A stretch of 64,000 bases of DNA from assembly GCA_902783255.1 (NCBI GenBank), contig CACZQB010000016.1, positions 1-64,000 of the forward strand. Direction: 5' to 3'. Source of the stretch: Oscillospiraceae bacterium. GTDB lineage: Bacteria; Bacillota; Clostridia; Oscillospirales; UBA644. The position numbers were made by a program, and so were the translations under genes. This document shows positions 7,801 through 15,937 of the stretch, piece by piece. How positions within the stretch are numbered: the first letter of the stretch is position 1; every line of letters starts with the position of its first letter. The notes below the pieces were generated by a model. That model was not told the DNA's origin, did not search any database, and saw nothing but the letters and a program-made list of their open reading frames with translations.

Positions 7801-9207
7801 ATGAGAAACACCATTAAAAGTATTGCCATCGCACTGCTGGCATCTGTTTTACTGGCGGCCTGCGGTTTAAAAGGAGCCGAAAGCTTTGATGTGGATCTTG
7901 CGCTTGACAGTGAAAAGCTTGACCTTGAGGGAGCAAAAATCAAGTATGTTTATGCCCTGAAGTCAGGCAGAGAAACCATAGACTCGAGCTTAGGCTATGA
8001 AAACGGTACACTTTTAGGCGAACTTGCCATGAAACGTCTGAAAGATATACAGAACAATCTGAACTGCACTCTGGATATAGAATATATGATAACCAGCGTT
8101 GCGGATCCGATGTTTATCGCCTCATCGGCGTCGGGCACATATATGTGCGATGTAATGGTCGGAATATCCGATATGCTGCGTGCCCCTGCGAAAATAGGAA
8201 TGCTTATTGGCATGACAGAACTTGAAGATTACATCGATTTTCGCAATGAGGAAAAATGGGGCAGACGCAACATTCTGGAAGTTATATACTGGCAGGACGA
8301 CTGTTACGGACTGATTCCTCTGATGTGGCCGAGTGTTTCCGTTTCATACGACACTCTTCCCGTTGTAAACGAAGACCTGATATCATCTCTCGGCGTATCT
8401 GATCCCAGAGATCTTTATGAAAACAAACAGTGGACGTGGGAGACTTTCAGAGGCTGTCTTGAAAAGTATTACTCAGCAGAAGGCAGTGAGGTTAAGAACT
8501 ATTCGCTTACATGTTCGACACACGGATTGGGAACTCTCTATCTTATTTCCAACGGATACAGGCTTGCTGAACCTGATAAAAACGGAAACATCATATCAGG
8601 TCTGTATAATCCGAAAACCCTTGTTTCAATGGAAGAAGCAAATTACATTTACAGCGGTCCGCTGTCTTACACCGTGGATACCGAGAGCAATGTGCTCGAT
8701 TCTTTTCTTGCGGGAAACACTGTTATCGGAGTTATTGGCTCCGAAAATGTAATCAACAGAGTAGCTAAAGAGATGACGAATTTCGGACTAGTTCCGTGGC
8801 CGTCGGGACCGGATGTAGAACCGGGTTTTATGGCTGCGTGTCATGCGAATATAGAAAGATGTCTCGTATTTTCGAGACTTTCGCACTGTCCCGAACAGAC
8901 AGCTGCCGCAATAAGCGCACTTTACGAGCCGTTTGAAGAATATCCTACAATGGCTTCAATAAAAGAATTTATGTCTCGCAATTATTTTTTCGACTCGCGG
9001 GACACCGATGTGTATTTCGATTTATACTGGAACTCTCAGTACACGTATTTTGCCACAGCATCGTGGGCAGCTCTCGGCGAGTGGCTGCAAGCCAACAAAT
9101 CACCGTCCGAGTATATTGAATCGGTAAGAAATCCGATTGACAAGCATGTGGAAGAAAACATTGCTCCATCAAAACGCGGAATTTTCGCAGTATGGGGAGA
9201 AGAATAA
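7801..9207 (+). CDS. Extracellular solute-binding lipoprotein (family 1-like, sugar ABC type)
   Basis: A 468-residue predicted lipoprotein. The signal peptide ends in the lipobox LAAC, followed by Gly. The remainder is a two-lobed binding-protein type with KQWTWETFRGCLEKYY near residue 208, the usual 'W-T-W-E-x-F' of family 1 carbohydrate-binding proteins, and GLVPWPSGPD in the C-terminal lobe. I use ATG 7801 because GGAGG (7788-7792) lies 8 bases upstream; an alternative GTG at 7795 is too close. It is divergent from the GH31 gene and shares a palindromic control region. No permease genes follow, so the transporter must be encoded elsewhere. Substrate unknown. Confidence 0.75.
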   Translation: MRNTIKSIAIALLASVLLAACGLKGAESFDVDLALDSEKLDLEGAKIKYVYALKSGRETIDSSLGYENGTLLGELAMKRLKDIQNNLNCTLDIEYMITSVADPMFIASSASGTYMCDVMVGISDMLRAPAKIGMLIGMTELEDYIDFRNEEKWGRRNILEVIYWQDDCYGLIPLMWPSVSVSYDTLPVVNEDLISSLGVSDPRDLYENKQWTWETFRGCLEKYYSAEGSEVKNYSLTCSTHGLGTLYLISNGYRLAEPDKNGNIISGLYNPKTLVSMEEANYIYSGPLSYTVDTESNVLDSFLAGNTVIGVIGSENVINRVAKEMTNFGLVPWPSGPDVEPGFMAACHANIERCLVFSRLSHCPEQTAAAISALYEPFEEYPTMASIKEFMSRNYFFDSRDTDVYFDLYWNSQYTYFATASWAALGEWLQANKSPSEYIESVRNPIDKHVEENIAPSKRGIFAVWGEE

Positions 9208-9255
9208 ACCACAGCCTACAGCATGACAAAGGGATAGCAATATCATCGTAAAACA

Positions 9256-9325
9256 GCTTAGACCTTTCTGACGGCTAAGCAGCTAATGCCGTCGGAACTG
9301 ATATAGGCGGCACCGGCAGCCGCCT
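9256..9325 (+). ncRNA. Structured 3' UTR: candidate H-type pseudoknot plus GC-rich hairpin
   Basis: Between the stop codon at 9207 and the terminator at 9339 the strand can form a compact pseudoknot. GCTTAG (9256-9261) pairs with CTAAGC (9275-9280), and GACGG (9270-9274), directly abutting the second strand, pairs with CCGTC (9289-9293). A separate hairpin follows, AGGCGGC (9305-9311) with GCCGCCT (9319-9325). No family such as preQ1, SAM-II or raiA is recognised. It could be a 3'-derived small RNA, a stabilising 3' end, or chance. Confidence 0.35.
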
Positions 9326-9338
9326 GATTTTCTCATTA

Positions 9339-9370
9339 CATAGCCCGTCTTCCGACGGGCTATGTTTTTT
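9339..9370 (+). terminator. Terminator of the sugar-binding lipoprotein transcript
   Basis: An 11-base-pair perfect stem CATAGCCCGTC/GACGGGCTATG (9339-9349, 9354-9364) with a TTCC loop and six T residues. Confidence 0.9.
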
Positions 9371-9375
9371 ATAAC

Positions 9376-9406
9376 AAAAAGATTAACCCGATTTCTCGGG
9401 TTAATC
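9376..9406 (-). terminator. Terminator of hpf
   Basis: Stem GATTAACCCGA (9381-9391) with TCGGGTTAATC (9396-9406). On the minus strand it is followed by TTTTTG, so it serves the leftward hpf transcript. Confidence 0.8.
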
Positions 9407-9456
9407 CTGAATTATTATCTGTATTTTACAAAAGCATAAAGTATTTTAATTCGGTT

Positions 9457-9984
9457 TTATTCTGTTTCGATAAGACCGTAATTTCCGTCCTTGCGGCGGT
9501 AAACAATGCATATGCGGTTGTTTGCATCGGAGCGGAAAACGAAAAAGTCGTGACCGACCATATTCATCTGAAGTATCGCCTCATCTTCAGACATGGTTGT
9601 AACAACAAGTGATTTTCTTCTTGTTATGATATCTTCGTCCTCATCCTCCGTATCGGTCGAAAATCCGCGTTCAAAGGTGAAATCGCTCTGTTTAAGGCGT
9701 TTTTCGAGTTTTGTTTTGTGCTTTCTTATCTGTCTGATAAGAATGTCAACTATCTTGTCCACACTCTCGCGGAAGTCCTTTGTTGTTTCCTGCGCCCTGA
9801 AAATAATTCCGCCGTAATCCGCGGTAATCTCGACCTTGCATTTGTCGTCTTTTTCCAGGGTGTAGTTAACGTGTACGACGCAATCACCGGCAAAGAATTT
9901 TTCAAGTTTTTTGATCTTTTTTTCGGTATAATCCTTAGTGCTGTCCCATATGTGACATTTTCTTTCTGTGTAGGTAATTTGCAT
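9457..9984 (-). CDS. hpf: Ribosome hibernation promoting factor, long form
   Basis: A 175-residue protein of the long HPF type that dimerises 70S ribosomes into inactive 100S particles in stationary phase. The N-terminal S30AE/RaiA domain (about 1-100) is followed by an acidic linker (TDTEDEDEDI) and the C-terminal dimerisation domain (about 120-175) ending in YRRKDGNYGLIE. I place the start at ATG 9984, since the AAGGAG site lies 8 bases upstream; an in-frame GTG at 9993 overlaps that site. It is monocistronic. The upstream 207 bases hold an extended -10 (TGCTATAAT) near 10067-10075 with a weak -35, and no recognisable raiA-motif RNA. Confidence 0.93.
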   Translation of the reverse strand: MQITYTERKCHIWDSTKDYTEKKIKKLEKFFAGDCVVHVNYTLEKDDKCKVEITADYGGIIFRAQETTKDFRESVDKIVDILIRQIRKHKTKLEKRLKQSDFTFERGFSTDTEDEDEDIITRRKSLVVTTMSEDEAILQMNMVGHDFFVFRSDANNRICIVYRRKDGNYGLIETE

Positions 9985-10066
9985 ACGTTTCACTCCTTAT
10001 GTGATATTGCGATAAGAAACTTTATTTTCGGCGATTTTATCATAAAAGATCCCTTATCACGAATAT

Positions 10067-10075
10067 ATTATAGCA
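10067..10075 (-). promoter_or_regulatory. Extended -10 promoter of hpf
   Basis: On the minus strand TGCTATAAT ends at 10067. The expected -35 position reads TTTATT, so the promoter probably relies on the TG extension. The same TGCTATAAT element precedes smc and the DUF1836 gene. Confidence 0.5.
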
Positions 10076-10191
10076 CATTTTAACAAGAAAATAAAGACTT
10101 TTTTTAAAAATATTTAAGTCAGTAAGAAACTTCGTTAAATATTGACAAATTATGCCGGCGTAAAAAGGAGCATTCCGTTATAATGACCAAA

Positions 10192-10908
10192 TTATTCAAT
10201 GCCGAACCAGTCGATCGCTTTTTTGATCTGCTCGTCCCATCTTTCCCACTGGTGTCCTCCTGCCGATTCTGAATAATCGATATCGAAGCCGAGGTCTTTA
10301 ATATGAGATGAAAGACGTCTGTTTGCATCAAGCAGAAAATCTTCGGTGCCGCACCACATATAGATACGGGGAGCGTTTTTCACGGAAAGTTTTTCCGCAA
10401 GTGCAAAAAGATCGTTTTCGGCAGAAACATCATCTCCGAAAATCCGTTTATGCTCCGCTGACGGAGAAACGGGACGTCTCATGTCTGCCGCAGACGAAAA
10501 GGCCGCAACCGCAGCAAAATTTTCGGGCATGCGAAGACCGAGTTTCAAAGCCCCGTAGCCGCCCATTGAAAGACCCGCCGCAAAAGTTTTTTCTCTTTCT
10601 TCGGAAAGTCTGAAAATGCTGTGCATTTTTTCGGGCAGTTCTTTTGAGACATACGTCCAGTAATTGTAACCGTCCGCCATATCGGTATAAAATCCCCGAT
10701 GCGTGGTCGGCATAATAACGGCAAGATTTTTGCTTTCAGCGTATCTTTCTATGGATGTCCGTCTGACCCATGCGCTCTGATCGTCGGAAAGTCCGTGCAG
10801 AAGATACAAAACCGACGGAAGAGCAGAAGCTCTTTCAGGTATTATAACATTGACGCCTGTCATCATTCCGATGCTTTCGGAAAAAATTTCCATCTGTAAA
10901 AAAGCCAT
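10192..10908 (-). CDS. Alpha/beta-hydrolase esterase (esterase D / EstA family)
   Basis: A 238-residue cytosolic serine esterase. The oxyanion-side motif LLHGLSDDQSAW (about residues 36-47) and nucleophile elbow AAGLSMGGYGALKL (about 108-121, Ser within GLSMGG) are clear. Asp in CGTEDFLLDA and His in AGGHQWERW complete the triad. Close families include tributyrin esterases, S-formylglutathione hydrolases and acetyl- or feruloyl-esterases; the acyl substrate is not readable. Its ATG overlaps the stop codon of the upstream PHP gene (TAATG), so the two are translationally coupled. Confidence 0.87.
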   Translation of the reverse strand: MAFLQMEIFSESIGMMTGVNVIIPERASALPSVLYLLHGLSDDQSAWVRRTSIERYAESKNLAVIMPTTHRGFYTDMADGYNYWTYVSKELPEKMHSIFRLSEEREKTFAAGLSMGGYGALKLGLRMPENFAAVAAFSSAADMRRPVSPSAEHKRIFGDDVSAENDLFALAEKLSVKNAPRIYMWCGTEDFLLDANRRLSSHIKDLGFDIDYSESAGGHQWERWDEQIKKAIDWFGIE

Positions 10909-11567
10909 TACAACAACTCTCCTTCATGATAAAGTTCGTATTTGCCGCTTAAAATAAGATCTCTGAGTTCTTTTGAATCGTTTGGCAGGATATCCGAAAT
11001 AATACCGCCTCTGCCTACCATTTCTTTCGAATGTGCATCTGAGCCCGAAAGATAGTTCAATCCGTGTTCTTTTGCATACGCTATCGCTTTTTCGTTTCTC
11101 GAACGGTGATGCGGATGCATGTTATATCCCTCCACTCCGTCAAGCATTTCGGGAGGAGTTTCCGTCATTCCGTCTCTGAACGGATGCGCCTGATAAATAA
11201 GCACGCCGTTTTTTCTGCAATACGCGAATATCTCCGGGTAAGTGTGATGCAGAAGTTCTTTTGCGCCGGCAAGAAATTCCTCAGTCACGCCGAATAGAAG
11301 ATAGTCGTTTGCACATCCGTCGTAACGCAATTCCGCACCTAGATAAACCTTTACCCCTATTTTATCGCCTTCTTTTTTTGCTGCATGATATCCGTAAAGA
11401 TAATCGGTGAATTCCTGACCGTCAAAAAAAGACGATGTGAAGTGATCCGTGATATGAACTGCAGCGTAACCTGCCTGAGCATAACATCTTACAAGATCCT
11501 GACCTCTTATGTTCGAACAACCGCTTACGGGATTTGTGTGGCAGTGCAGTTCTATTTTATATGACAT
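10908..11567 (-). CDS. PHP-domain metal-dependent phosphoesterase
   Basis: A 219-residue polymerase-and-histidinol-phosphatase (PHP) fold protein. Metal ligands appear as ELHCHTN at residues 5-11, HITDHF near 36, a glutamate/aspartate stretch AELRYDG near 80, YQAHPFRDG near 130 and GSDAHSKE near 175. Stand-alone PHP proteins hydrolyse phosphomonoesters or phosphodiesters. The start is ATG 11567, with AAAGGA 8 bases upstream; an upstream in-frame start at 11636 would lie within the promoter. It leads a two-gene operon with the esterase. Confidence 0.82.
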   Translation of the reverse strand: MSYKIELHCHTNPVSGCSNIRGQDLVRCYAQAGYAAVHITDHFTSSFFDGQEFTDYLYGYHAAKKEGDKIGVKVYLGAELRYDGCANDYLLFGVTEEFLAGAKELLHHTYPEIFAYCRKNGVLIYQAHPFRDGMTETPPEMLDGVEGYNMHPHHRSRNEKAIAYAKEHGLNYLSGSDAHSKEMVGRGGIISDILPNDSKELRDLILSGKYELYHEGELL

Positions 11568-11601
11568 TACAATTATCCTTTCAAAAAAAAACTGTATTGC
11601 A

Positions 11602-11630
11602 ATTATAATCCCATTTTCAGCTTTTGTCAA
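11602..11630 (-). promoter_or_regulatory. Promoter of the PHP-esterase operon
   Basis: Minus-strand TTGACA (11625-11630) and TATAAT (11602-11607), both perfect, with a 17-base spacer. Confidence 0.75.
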
Positions 11631-11712
11631 GTACAAGTTTTACGACGTTGAAAATTGCTCGACCGATATTTTTGTCCGTTTTATAAAAATTCCGAAAAAA
11701 CCGTGTTTTCAC

Positions 11713-11741
11713 TTGAAAAAAACCTGTTGTTGTGGTATACT
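11713..11741 (+). promoter_or_regulatory. Promoter of the CPBP-sua5-coaE-M18 operon
   Basis: TTGAAA (11713-11718) and TATACT (11736-11741) with a 17-base spacer. Transcription would begin near 11748, which is also an ATG opening a 10-codon reading frame (11748-11780) that ends directly against the CPBP start codon. Confidence 0.6.
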
Positions 11742-11780
11742 GTTTTCATGAATTTTGCATTGTCTGCGCGGGTGCTTTGA

Positions 11781-12767
11781 ATGAAGCAGATAAATACCGA
11801 AAAAAAAGAGTTTGTTTCGAATTTAAATACGGTTTTCGTTATTCTCACTTCAGTAAAACTGCTGATGACCGTTGTTTTACCGTTCTGGCAGCGCCCGGTA
11901 AGAAGTTTTTTGGAACTGCTGGGAGTCGAAAATGCGGATGAGGCGATAAAAAGCCTTTCTTCCGAGTCCGATATTGCCGGACTTTGCTTCGGTACAGCCC
12001 TTTATCTTCTGTGCGTTTCGATTCCCGTTTTTGCATCGTTTATTTTCCGTTCCGAAAATGAAGATGACGGATTTTTTGTTCGGATGCCAACTGCTCCTCA
12101 AGCGTTTTGCGCCATAGGAACAACTTTTTTTGTTTCATATGCCGTTACCGGACTTCTTTTTTTGCTTTTCGACCGTCTTTTTGCCATTCTGGGATACCGG
12201 TTTTCACCGCCAGTTTCAGAAACTCCGTCATCTCCGTATCTTATTCCGCTTTATATCGTTTATCTCTGCGTTCTTCCCGCGATAAGCGAAGAGCTGCTTT
12301 TACGGGGACTTGCGATGAACACACTGAAAAAATGCGGAAAAGGATTTGCGGTTATTTTTTCTGCGGTTCTGTTTATGATGATGCATACGTCTCCCGCAAA
12401 TTATATCTTCAGTTTCTGCGCAGGCATATGCATGGGTTATTTTTCACTGCGTTTCAATTCTCTGAAACTCGGAATAATCATTCATTTTTTTCTGAATCTC
12501 AACTCAGCCGTTCTTCGATTGACCGAAAAGTATCTTCACACAACTGCAGGGCAGATGGCATACACGCTTTACTTTATTTTTGTTGCAGTGTTTGCGCTTA
12601 CGTTTTTTATCGCATTCGCCGTAGTTTTTAAATTCAGAAAATTGTCGCACAGCAATGAAATGCCGCCCTTTCAGAAGAGGCTTTTGCTGAAACAGCCGTT
12701 TTTATATATTTTTATCTTTGTTTTCATTATCACATCTTATTTCGGCGTTATTTCGATGTTTTCATGA
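11781..12767 (+). CDS. CPBP-family intramembrane glutamic endopeptidase
   Basis: A 328-residue polytopic membrane protein with about eight hydrophobic segments. The CPBP (Abi, CaaX protease and bacteriocin-processing) motifs are present: SEELLLRG (about 168-175, the EExxxR catalytic pair), a histidine in MMMHTSP (about 193-199), and LGIIIHFFLNLNSA (about 232-245, HxxxN). Relatives include type II CAAX prenyl proteases and bacteriocin self-immunity proteins; the substrate here is unknown. The start codon lacks a convincing ribosome-binding site and lies immediately after a short upstream frame, hinting at coupling. It is first in an operon with sua5, coaE and an M18 aminopeptidase. Confidence 0.85.
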   Translation: MKQINTEKKEFVSNLNTVFVILTSVKLLMTVVLPFWQRPVRSFLELLGVENADEAIKSLSSESDIAGLCFGTALYLLCVSIPVFASFIFRSENEDDGFFVRMPTAPQAFCAIGTTFFVSYAVTGLLFLLFDRLFAILGYRFSPPVSETPSSPYLIPLYIVYLCVLPAISEELLLRGLAMNTLKKCGKGFAVIFSAVLFMMMHTSPANYIFSFCAGICMGYFSLRFNSLKLGIIIHFFLNLNSAVLRLTEKYLHTTAGQMAYTLYFIFVAVFALTFFIAFAVVFKFRKLSHSNEMPPFQKRLLLKQPFLYIFIFVFIITSYFGVISMFS

Positions 12768-12790
12768 AATAACCGTTTTTTGAGGAAAAT

Positions 12791-13825
12791 ATGATCATTC
12801 TTTCAGATTCTTCGGAAGATCTTTTAACATGTTCGCGTTTGCTGAAAAAAGGGGACATTGCCGCCATACCTACAGAAACCGTATACGGGCTTGCGGCAAA
12901 CGCTCTTGACGAAGACGCCGTAAAAAAAATATTTCTCGCAAAAGGCAGACCAGCGGATAATCCACTGATCATACACATCAGCAGAACGGAATGGTTTGCG
13001 GAATACTGTTTTCCGACAGACGAAGCATATATGCTTGCAAAAATGTTCTGGCCCGGTCCGCTGACAATGATACTTCCAAAAAAATCCGTCGTTCCCGATA
13101 TAGTTACGGCAGGGCTTTCAAGCGTTGCGGTCCGTATGCCTTCACATCCGACGGCAAGAAAAATTATTACTCTTTGCGGTTTTCCTCTTGCCGCTCCGAG
13201 CGCAAATATCTCGGGAAAACCCTCCCCGACAAGATTTGAACATATAATCAACGATCTTTCTCAAAATCCATATGTTTCCGCAGCCGTTGACGGCGGAAAC
13301 TGCGAATGCGGAGTTGAATCAACAGTCGTGAGCCTTGTGGGTGAAAAACCGTGCCTTCTTCGTCCCGGAGCGATAACGGTAGATATGCTAAAACAGGTCC
13401 TTCCTGATATTACCGTTGCGGATGCGGTTTTGCAAAGGCTGCAAAAAAACGAAAAAGCGCTCTCCCCCGGTCTTGCGCACAGACATTATGCTCCCGATGC
13501 CGAAACGGTTTGCCTTACTGGAAGCACAGTTTCGGTGCTTGATTACATAAACAGTCATTTTGACGATAAAAAGACTGCTGTTTTATGTTTTGACGGTGAA
13601 GAAGCTCTTTTTTCAAATTATATCACAATTCCTTACGGATCTCCGGACAGACCCGAAACGCTTGCCGAAAATGTTTTTGCGGCGCTCAGAAAAGCCGACG
13701 GCATAAAGGACTGTGAAGTGATATACGTTCACACTGCACCGCCTGACGGAATGGCTCTTGCAGTATACAACCGTCTTCTTCGGGCATCCGATTTCAGAGT
13801 GATAAACACGGAGGAAAACGTATGA
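12791..13825 (+). CDS. sua5: L-threonylcarbamoyladenylate synthase, Sua5 type
   Basis: A 344-residue two-domain enzyme that makes threonylcarbamoyl-AMP from threonine, bicarbonate and ATP, the first step of t6A modification of tRNAs reading ANN codons. The YrdC domain (about 1-205) shows PTETVYGLA, the KGR motif in LAKGRPADNPL and APSANISGKPSPT. The C-terminal Sua5 domain (about 225-340) follows a linker carrying SPGLAHRHYAP. Length matches the Sua5 rather than the short TsaC form. Its TGA overlaps the ATG of coaE by four bases. Confidence 0.95.
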   Translation: MIILSDSSEDLLTCSRLLKKGDIAAIPTETVYGLAANALDEDAVKKIFLAKGRPADNPLIIHISRTEWFAEYCFPTDEAYMLAKMFWPGPLTMILPKKSVVPDIVTAGLSSVAVRMPSHPTARKIITLCGFPLAAPSANISGKPSPTRFEHIINDLSQNPYVSAAVDGGNCECGVESTVVSLVGEKPCLLRPGAITVDMLKQVLPDITVADAVLQRLQKNEKALSPGLAHRHYAPDAETVCLTGSTVSVLDYINSHFDDKKTAVLCFDGEEALFSNYITIPYGSPDRPETLAENVFAALRKADGIKDCEVIYVHTAPPDGMALAVYNRLLRASDFRVINTEENV

Positions 13826-14409
13826 TCATCGGCGTTACGGGACCGAGCGGTGCGGGCAAGGGAACAGTTTCTTCGATGCTTTGCTCCCACGGTTTTATAC
13901 ACATAGATACCGATATTATCGCAAGAGATGTTTCGCAAAAACTGCTGCCACAGCTTGCCGAAAAATTCGGAAAAGAGATTTTGAAAAAAGACGGCAGCCT
14001 TGACCGTTCAGAGCTTGCCAAAAGAGCTTTTTCTTCCGACGAAAATACCAAAGCTCTGAACGGAATAATGCATGGGGCGATAATGAAACGCGTAAAAGAA
14101 ATAATCGACGAAAAAAAGCAAAACGGCGGTGAACGATTCGTTATCGACGGGGCAGCGCTTTTCGAAGCGAAAGGCAATGAAATGTGCGATTACGTTATAG
14201 CGGTTTTATGCGATGAAAAAACACGTCTTAAAAGAATCACCGAACGGGACGGGATAACAGAAAAACAGGCAATTCAGCGCTTTTCAAGACAGATTTCAGA
14301 AGATTTTCTTAAAGCGAACTGTGATTTTGTTGTTGTAAACAACAGCATTCCCGATACAAAAAAACAGATATCAATAATTTTAAATAAAATATACGGAGGA
14401 ACAAAATGA
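13822..14409 (+). CDS. coaE: Dephospho-CoA kinase CoaE
   Basis: A 195-residue P-loop kinase that phosphorylates the 3'-OH of dephospho-CoA to complete CoA. The Walker A is GPSGAGKGT (residues 7-15), followed by the CoA-site IDTDIIARDV (about 27-36) and the lid arginine region RLKRITERDG. Length is normal. It overlaps sua5 by ATGA and its own stop overlaps the start of the M18 gene in the same way, so three proteins are translationally coupled. CoaD, the preceding enzyme, is at 2285-2764. Confidence 0.94.
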   Translation: MIIGVTGPSGAGKGTVSSMLCSHGFIHIDTDIIARDVSQKLLPQLAEKFGKEILKKDGSLDRSELAKRAFSSDENTKALNGIMHGAIMKRVKEIIDEKKQNGGERFVIDGAALFEAKGNEMCDYVIAVLCDEKTRLKRITERDGITEKQAIQRFSRQISEDFLKANCDFVVVNNSIPDTKKQISIILNKIYGGTK

Positions 14410-15770
14410 GCGATCTTTCCTATCAGAACAAAAACGCCTTCGACGTTCTTTCCGAAGCCGAATTAAACGAAGTTTCGGAATATTGCGAAGGTTACAAGAA
14501 ATTTCTTGACAACGGAAAAACAGAAAGAATGTGCGTTGAATACGCCGTATCTCTCGCTGAAAAAGAGGGTTTCGTACCTTTTGAAGACGGCAAAAAATAT
14601 AAGCCCGGAGATAAGATTTATCTCTGCCAGAAAAATCATGCGGCGATTTTTGCCGTGATCGGATCCGAATCACCTGAAAAGGGGTTCAACATTACAGCGG
14701 CGCATGTTGACTGTCCGCGTCTCGACTTAAAACCGTCACCCCTTTACGAAGACAACGGAATGGCTTTTTTCAAAACTCATTATTACGGCGGAATACGCAA
14801 GTATCAGTGGGTGACAAGACCTCTTGCTTTATGCGGAATCGTATGCAAAAAAGACGGAACAAACGTTAAGGTCAATATAGGTTCGGATCCAGGAGATCCT
14901 GTTTTTATGATAACAGATCTTCTGCCGCACCTTGCAAAAGATCAGGCACAAAAGCCCCTTGCCACTGCATTCACGGGCGAAGGACTGAATGTTATGCTCG
15001 GCTCGAAGCCCGATAAGGATGAAGAGAAAGACAAAATACGCGAATATGTTTTAAAAGCTCTCAATGAGAAATACGGTATTACCGAGGCAGATCTTTTAAC
15101 GGCGGAAATAACGGTCGTTCCGGCAGACAATGCCCGCGACGTCGGTTTTGACAGAAGCATGATCGCCGCATACGGACATGACGACAGAGTATGCGCATAT
15201 CCCTGTTTTACAGCTCTTCTGAAAACAAAGGCACCTAAAAAAACGTGCGTATGCGTTTTTGCCGATAAAGAAGAGATCGGCAGCGTAGGCGTTACCGGCC
15301 TTCGTTCCGATTTTATGAATAATTTCCTTCTCGCACTTTGTGACGGATACAACAGCCGCATCGCCTTCGCAAATTCCGCGGCGATCTCTTCGGACGTTGC
15401 AGCGGCATTCGACCCGAACTACGCAGATGTATTCGAAAAACACAACGCTGCATGCATCAACTGCGGTCCCGCGATCTGCAAATACACCGGTCACGGCGGA
15501 AAGAGCGGAGCATCGGACGCATGTCCCGAATTTATCGCCAAACTTCTTGCGATCTTTGACGAGGCAAACGTAATATATCAGTTCACAGAGCTGGGCAAAG
15601 TCGATCAGGGAGGCGGCGGAACAGTTTCCCAGTTTATTGCCGACAGAAATATAGAAGTTCTTGATATCGGCGTGGCTATGCTTTCAATGCACGCTCCCTG
15701 CGAAGTGGCTGCAAAGACAGATATTTACATGCTTGACAGACTCTGCAAGGCATTTTACGAAAAATATTGA
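14406..15770 (+). CDS. M18-family aminopeptidase
   Basis: A 454-residue cytosolic zinc aminopeptidase of the aspartyl-aminopeptidase family. Zinc and catalytic residues are visible in AAHVDCPRLDLKP (His and Asp), the HDDR motif of YGHDDRVCAY, FADKEEIGS (catalytic glutamates) and the C-terminal SMHAPCE histidine. These proteins form dodecamers that trim N-terminal acidic or neutral residues from peptides. It is last in the CPBP-sua5-coaE operon, overlapping coaE by four bases, and is followed by a strong terminator. Confidence 0.9.
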   Translation: MSDLSYQNKNAFDVLSEAELNEVSEYCEGYKKFLDNGKTERMCVEYAVSLAEKEGFVPFEDGKKYKPGDKIYLCQKNHAAIFAVIGSESPEKGFNITAAHVDCPRLDLKPSPLYEDNGMAFFKTHYYGGIRKYQWVTRPLALCGIVCKKDGTNVKVNIGSDPGDPVFMITDLLPHLAKDQAQKPLATAFTGEGLNVMLGSKPDKDEEKDKIREYVLKALNEKYGITEADLLTAEITVVPADNARDVGFDRSMIAAYGHDDRVCAYPCFTALLKTKAPKKTCVCVFADKEEIGSVGVTGLRSDFMNNFLLALCDGYNSRIAFANSAAISSDVAAAFDPNYADVFEKHNAACINCGPAICKYTGHGGKSGASDACPEFIAKLLAIFDEANVIYQFTELGKVDQGGGGTVSQFIADRNIEVLDIGVAMLSMHAPCEVAAKTDIYMLDRLCKAFYEKY

Positions 15771-15796
15771 TTAAAAATCCGAAAAATATTTGTAAT

Positions 15797-15830
15797 TCCC
15801 GGAAAAGATGTTTACTTTTCCGGGATTTTA
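15797..15830 (+). terminator. Terminator after the M18 gene
   Basis: Stem TCCCGGAAAAG (15797-15807) with CTTTTCCGGGA (15815-15825), then TTTTATG. The metK promoter begins right after it. Confidence 0.85.
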
Positions 15831-15839
15831 TGTTATAAT
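15831..15839 (+). promoter_or_regulatory. Extended -10 promoter of metK
   Basis: TGTTATAAT at 15831-15839 overlaps the tail of the preceding terminator. The ~100-base leader to 15938 is AT-rich and too short and plain to hold a SAM riboswitch. Confidence 0.5.
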
Positions 15840-15937
15840 ATAGAGTGATATAATCTTTATTAAAATAAAATATAGATGCAATTCATTAAAAGCGATTTTT
15901 ATTATTTTCATAAAACATGTCAAAAGGAGAATCAGAC

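Noticed and set aside
9985..10191. raiA-motif RNA upstream of hpf
   Set aside because: The interval is AT-rich, and I could not see the conserved raiA-motif helices.
15831..15937. Possible SAM riboswitch ahead of metK
   Set aside because: The leader is only about 100 AT-rich bases and shows none of the conserved SAM-I helices or a terminator.
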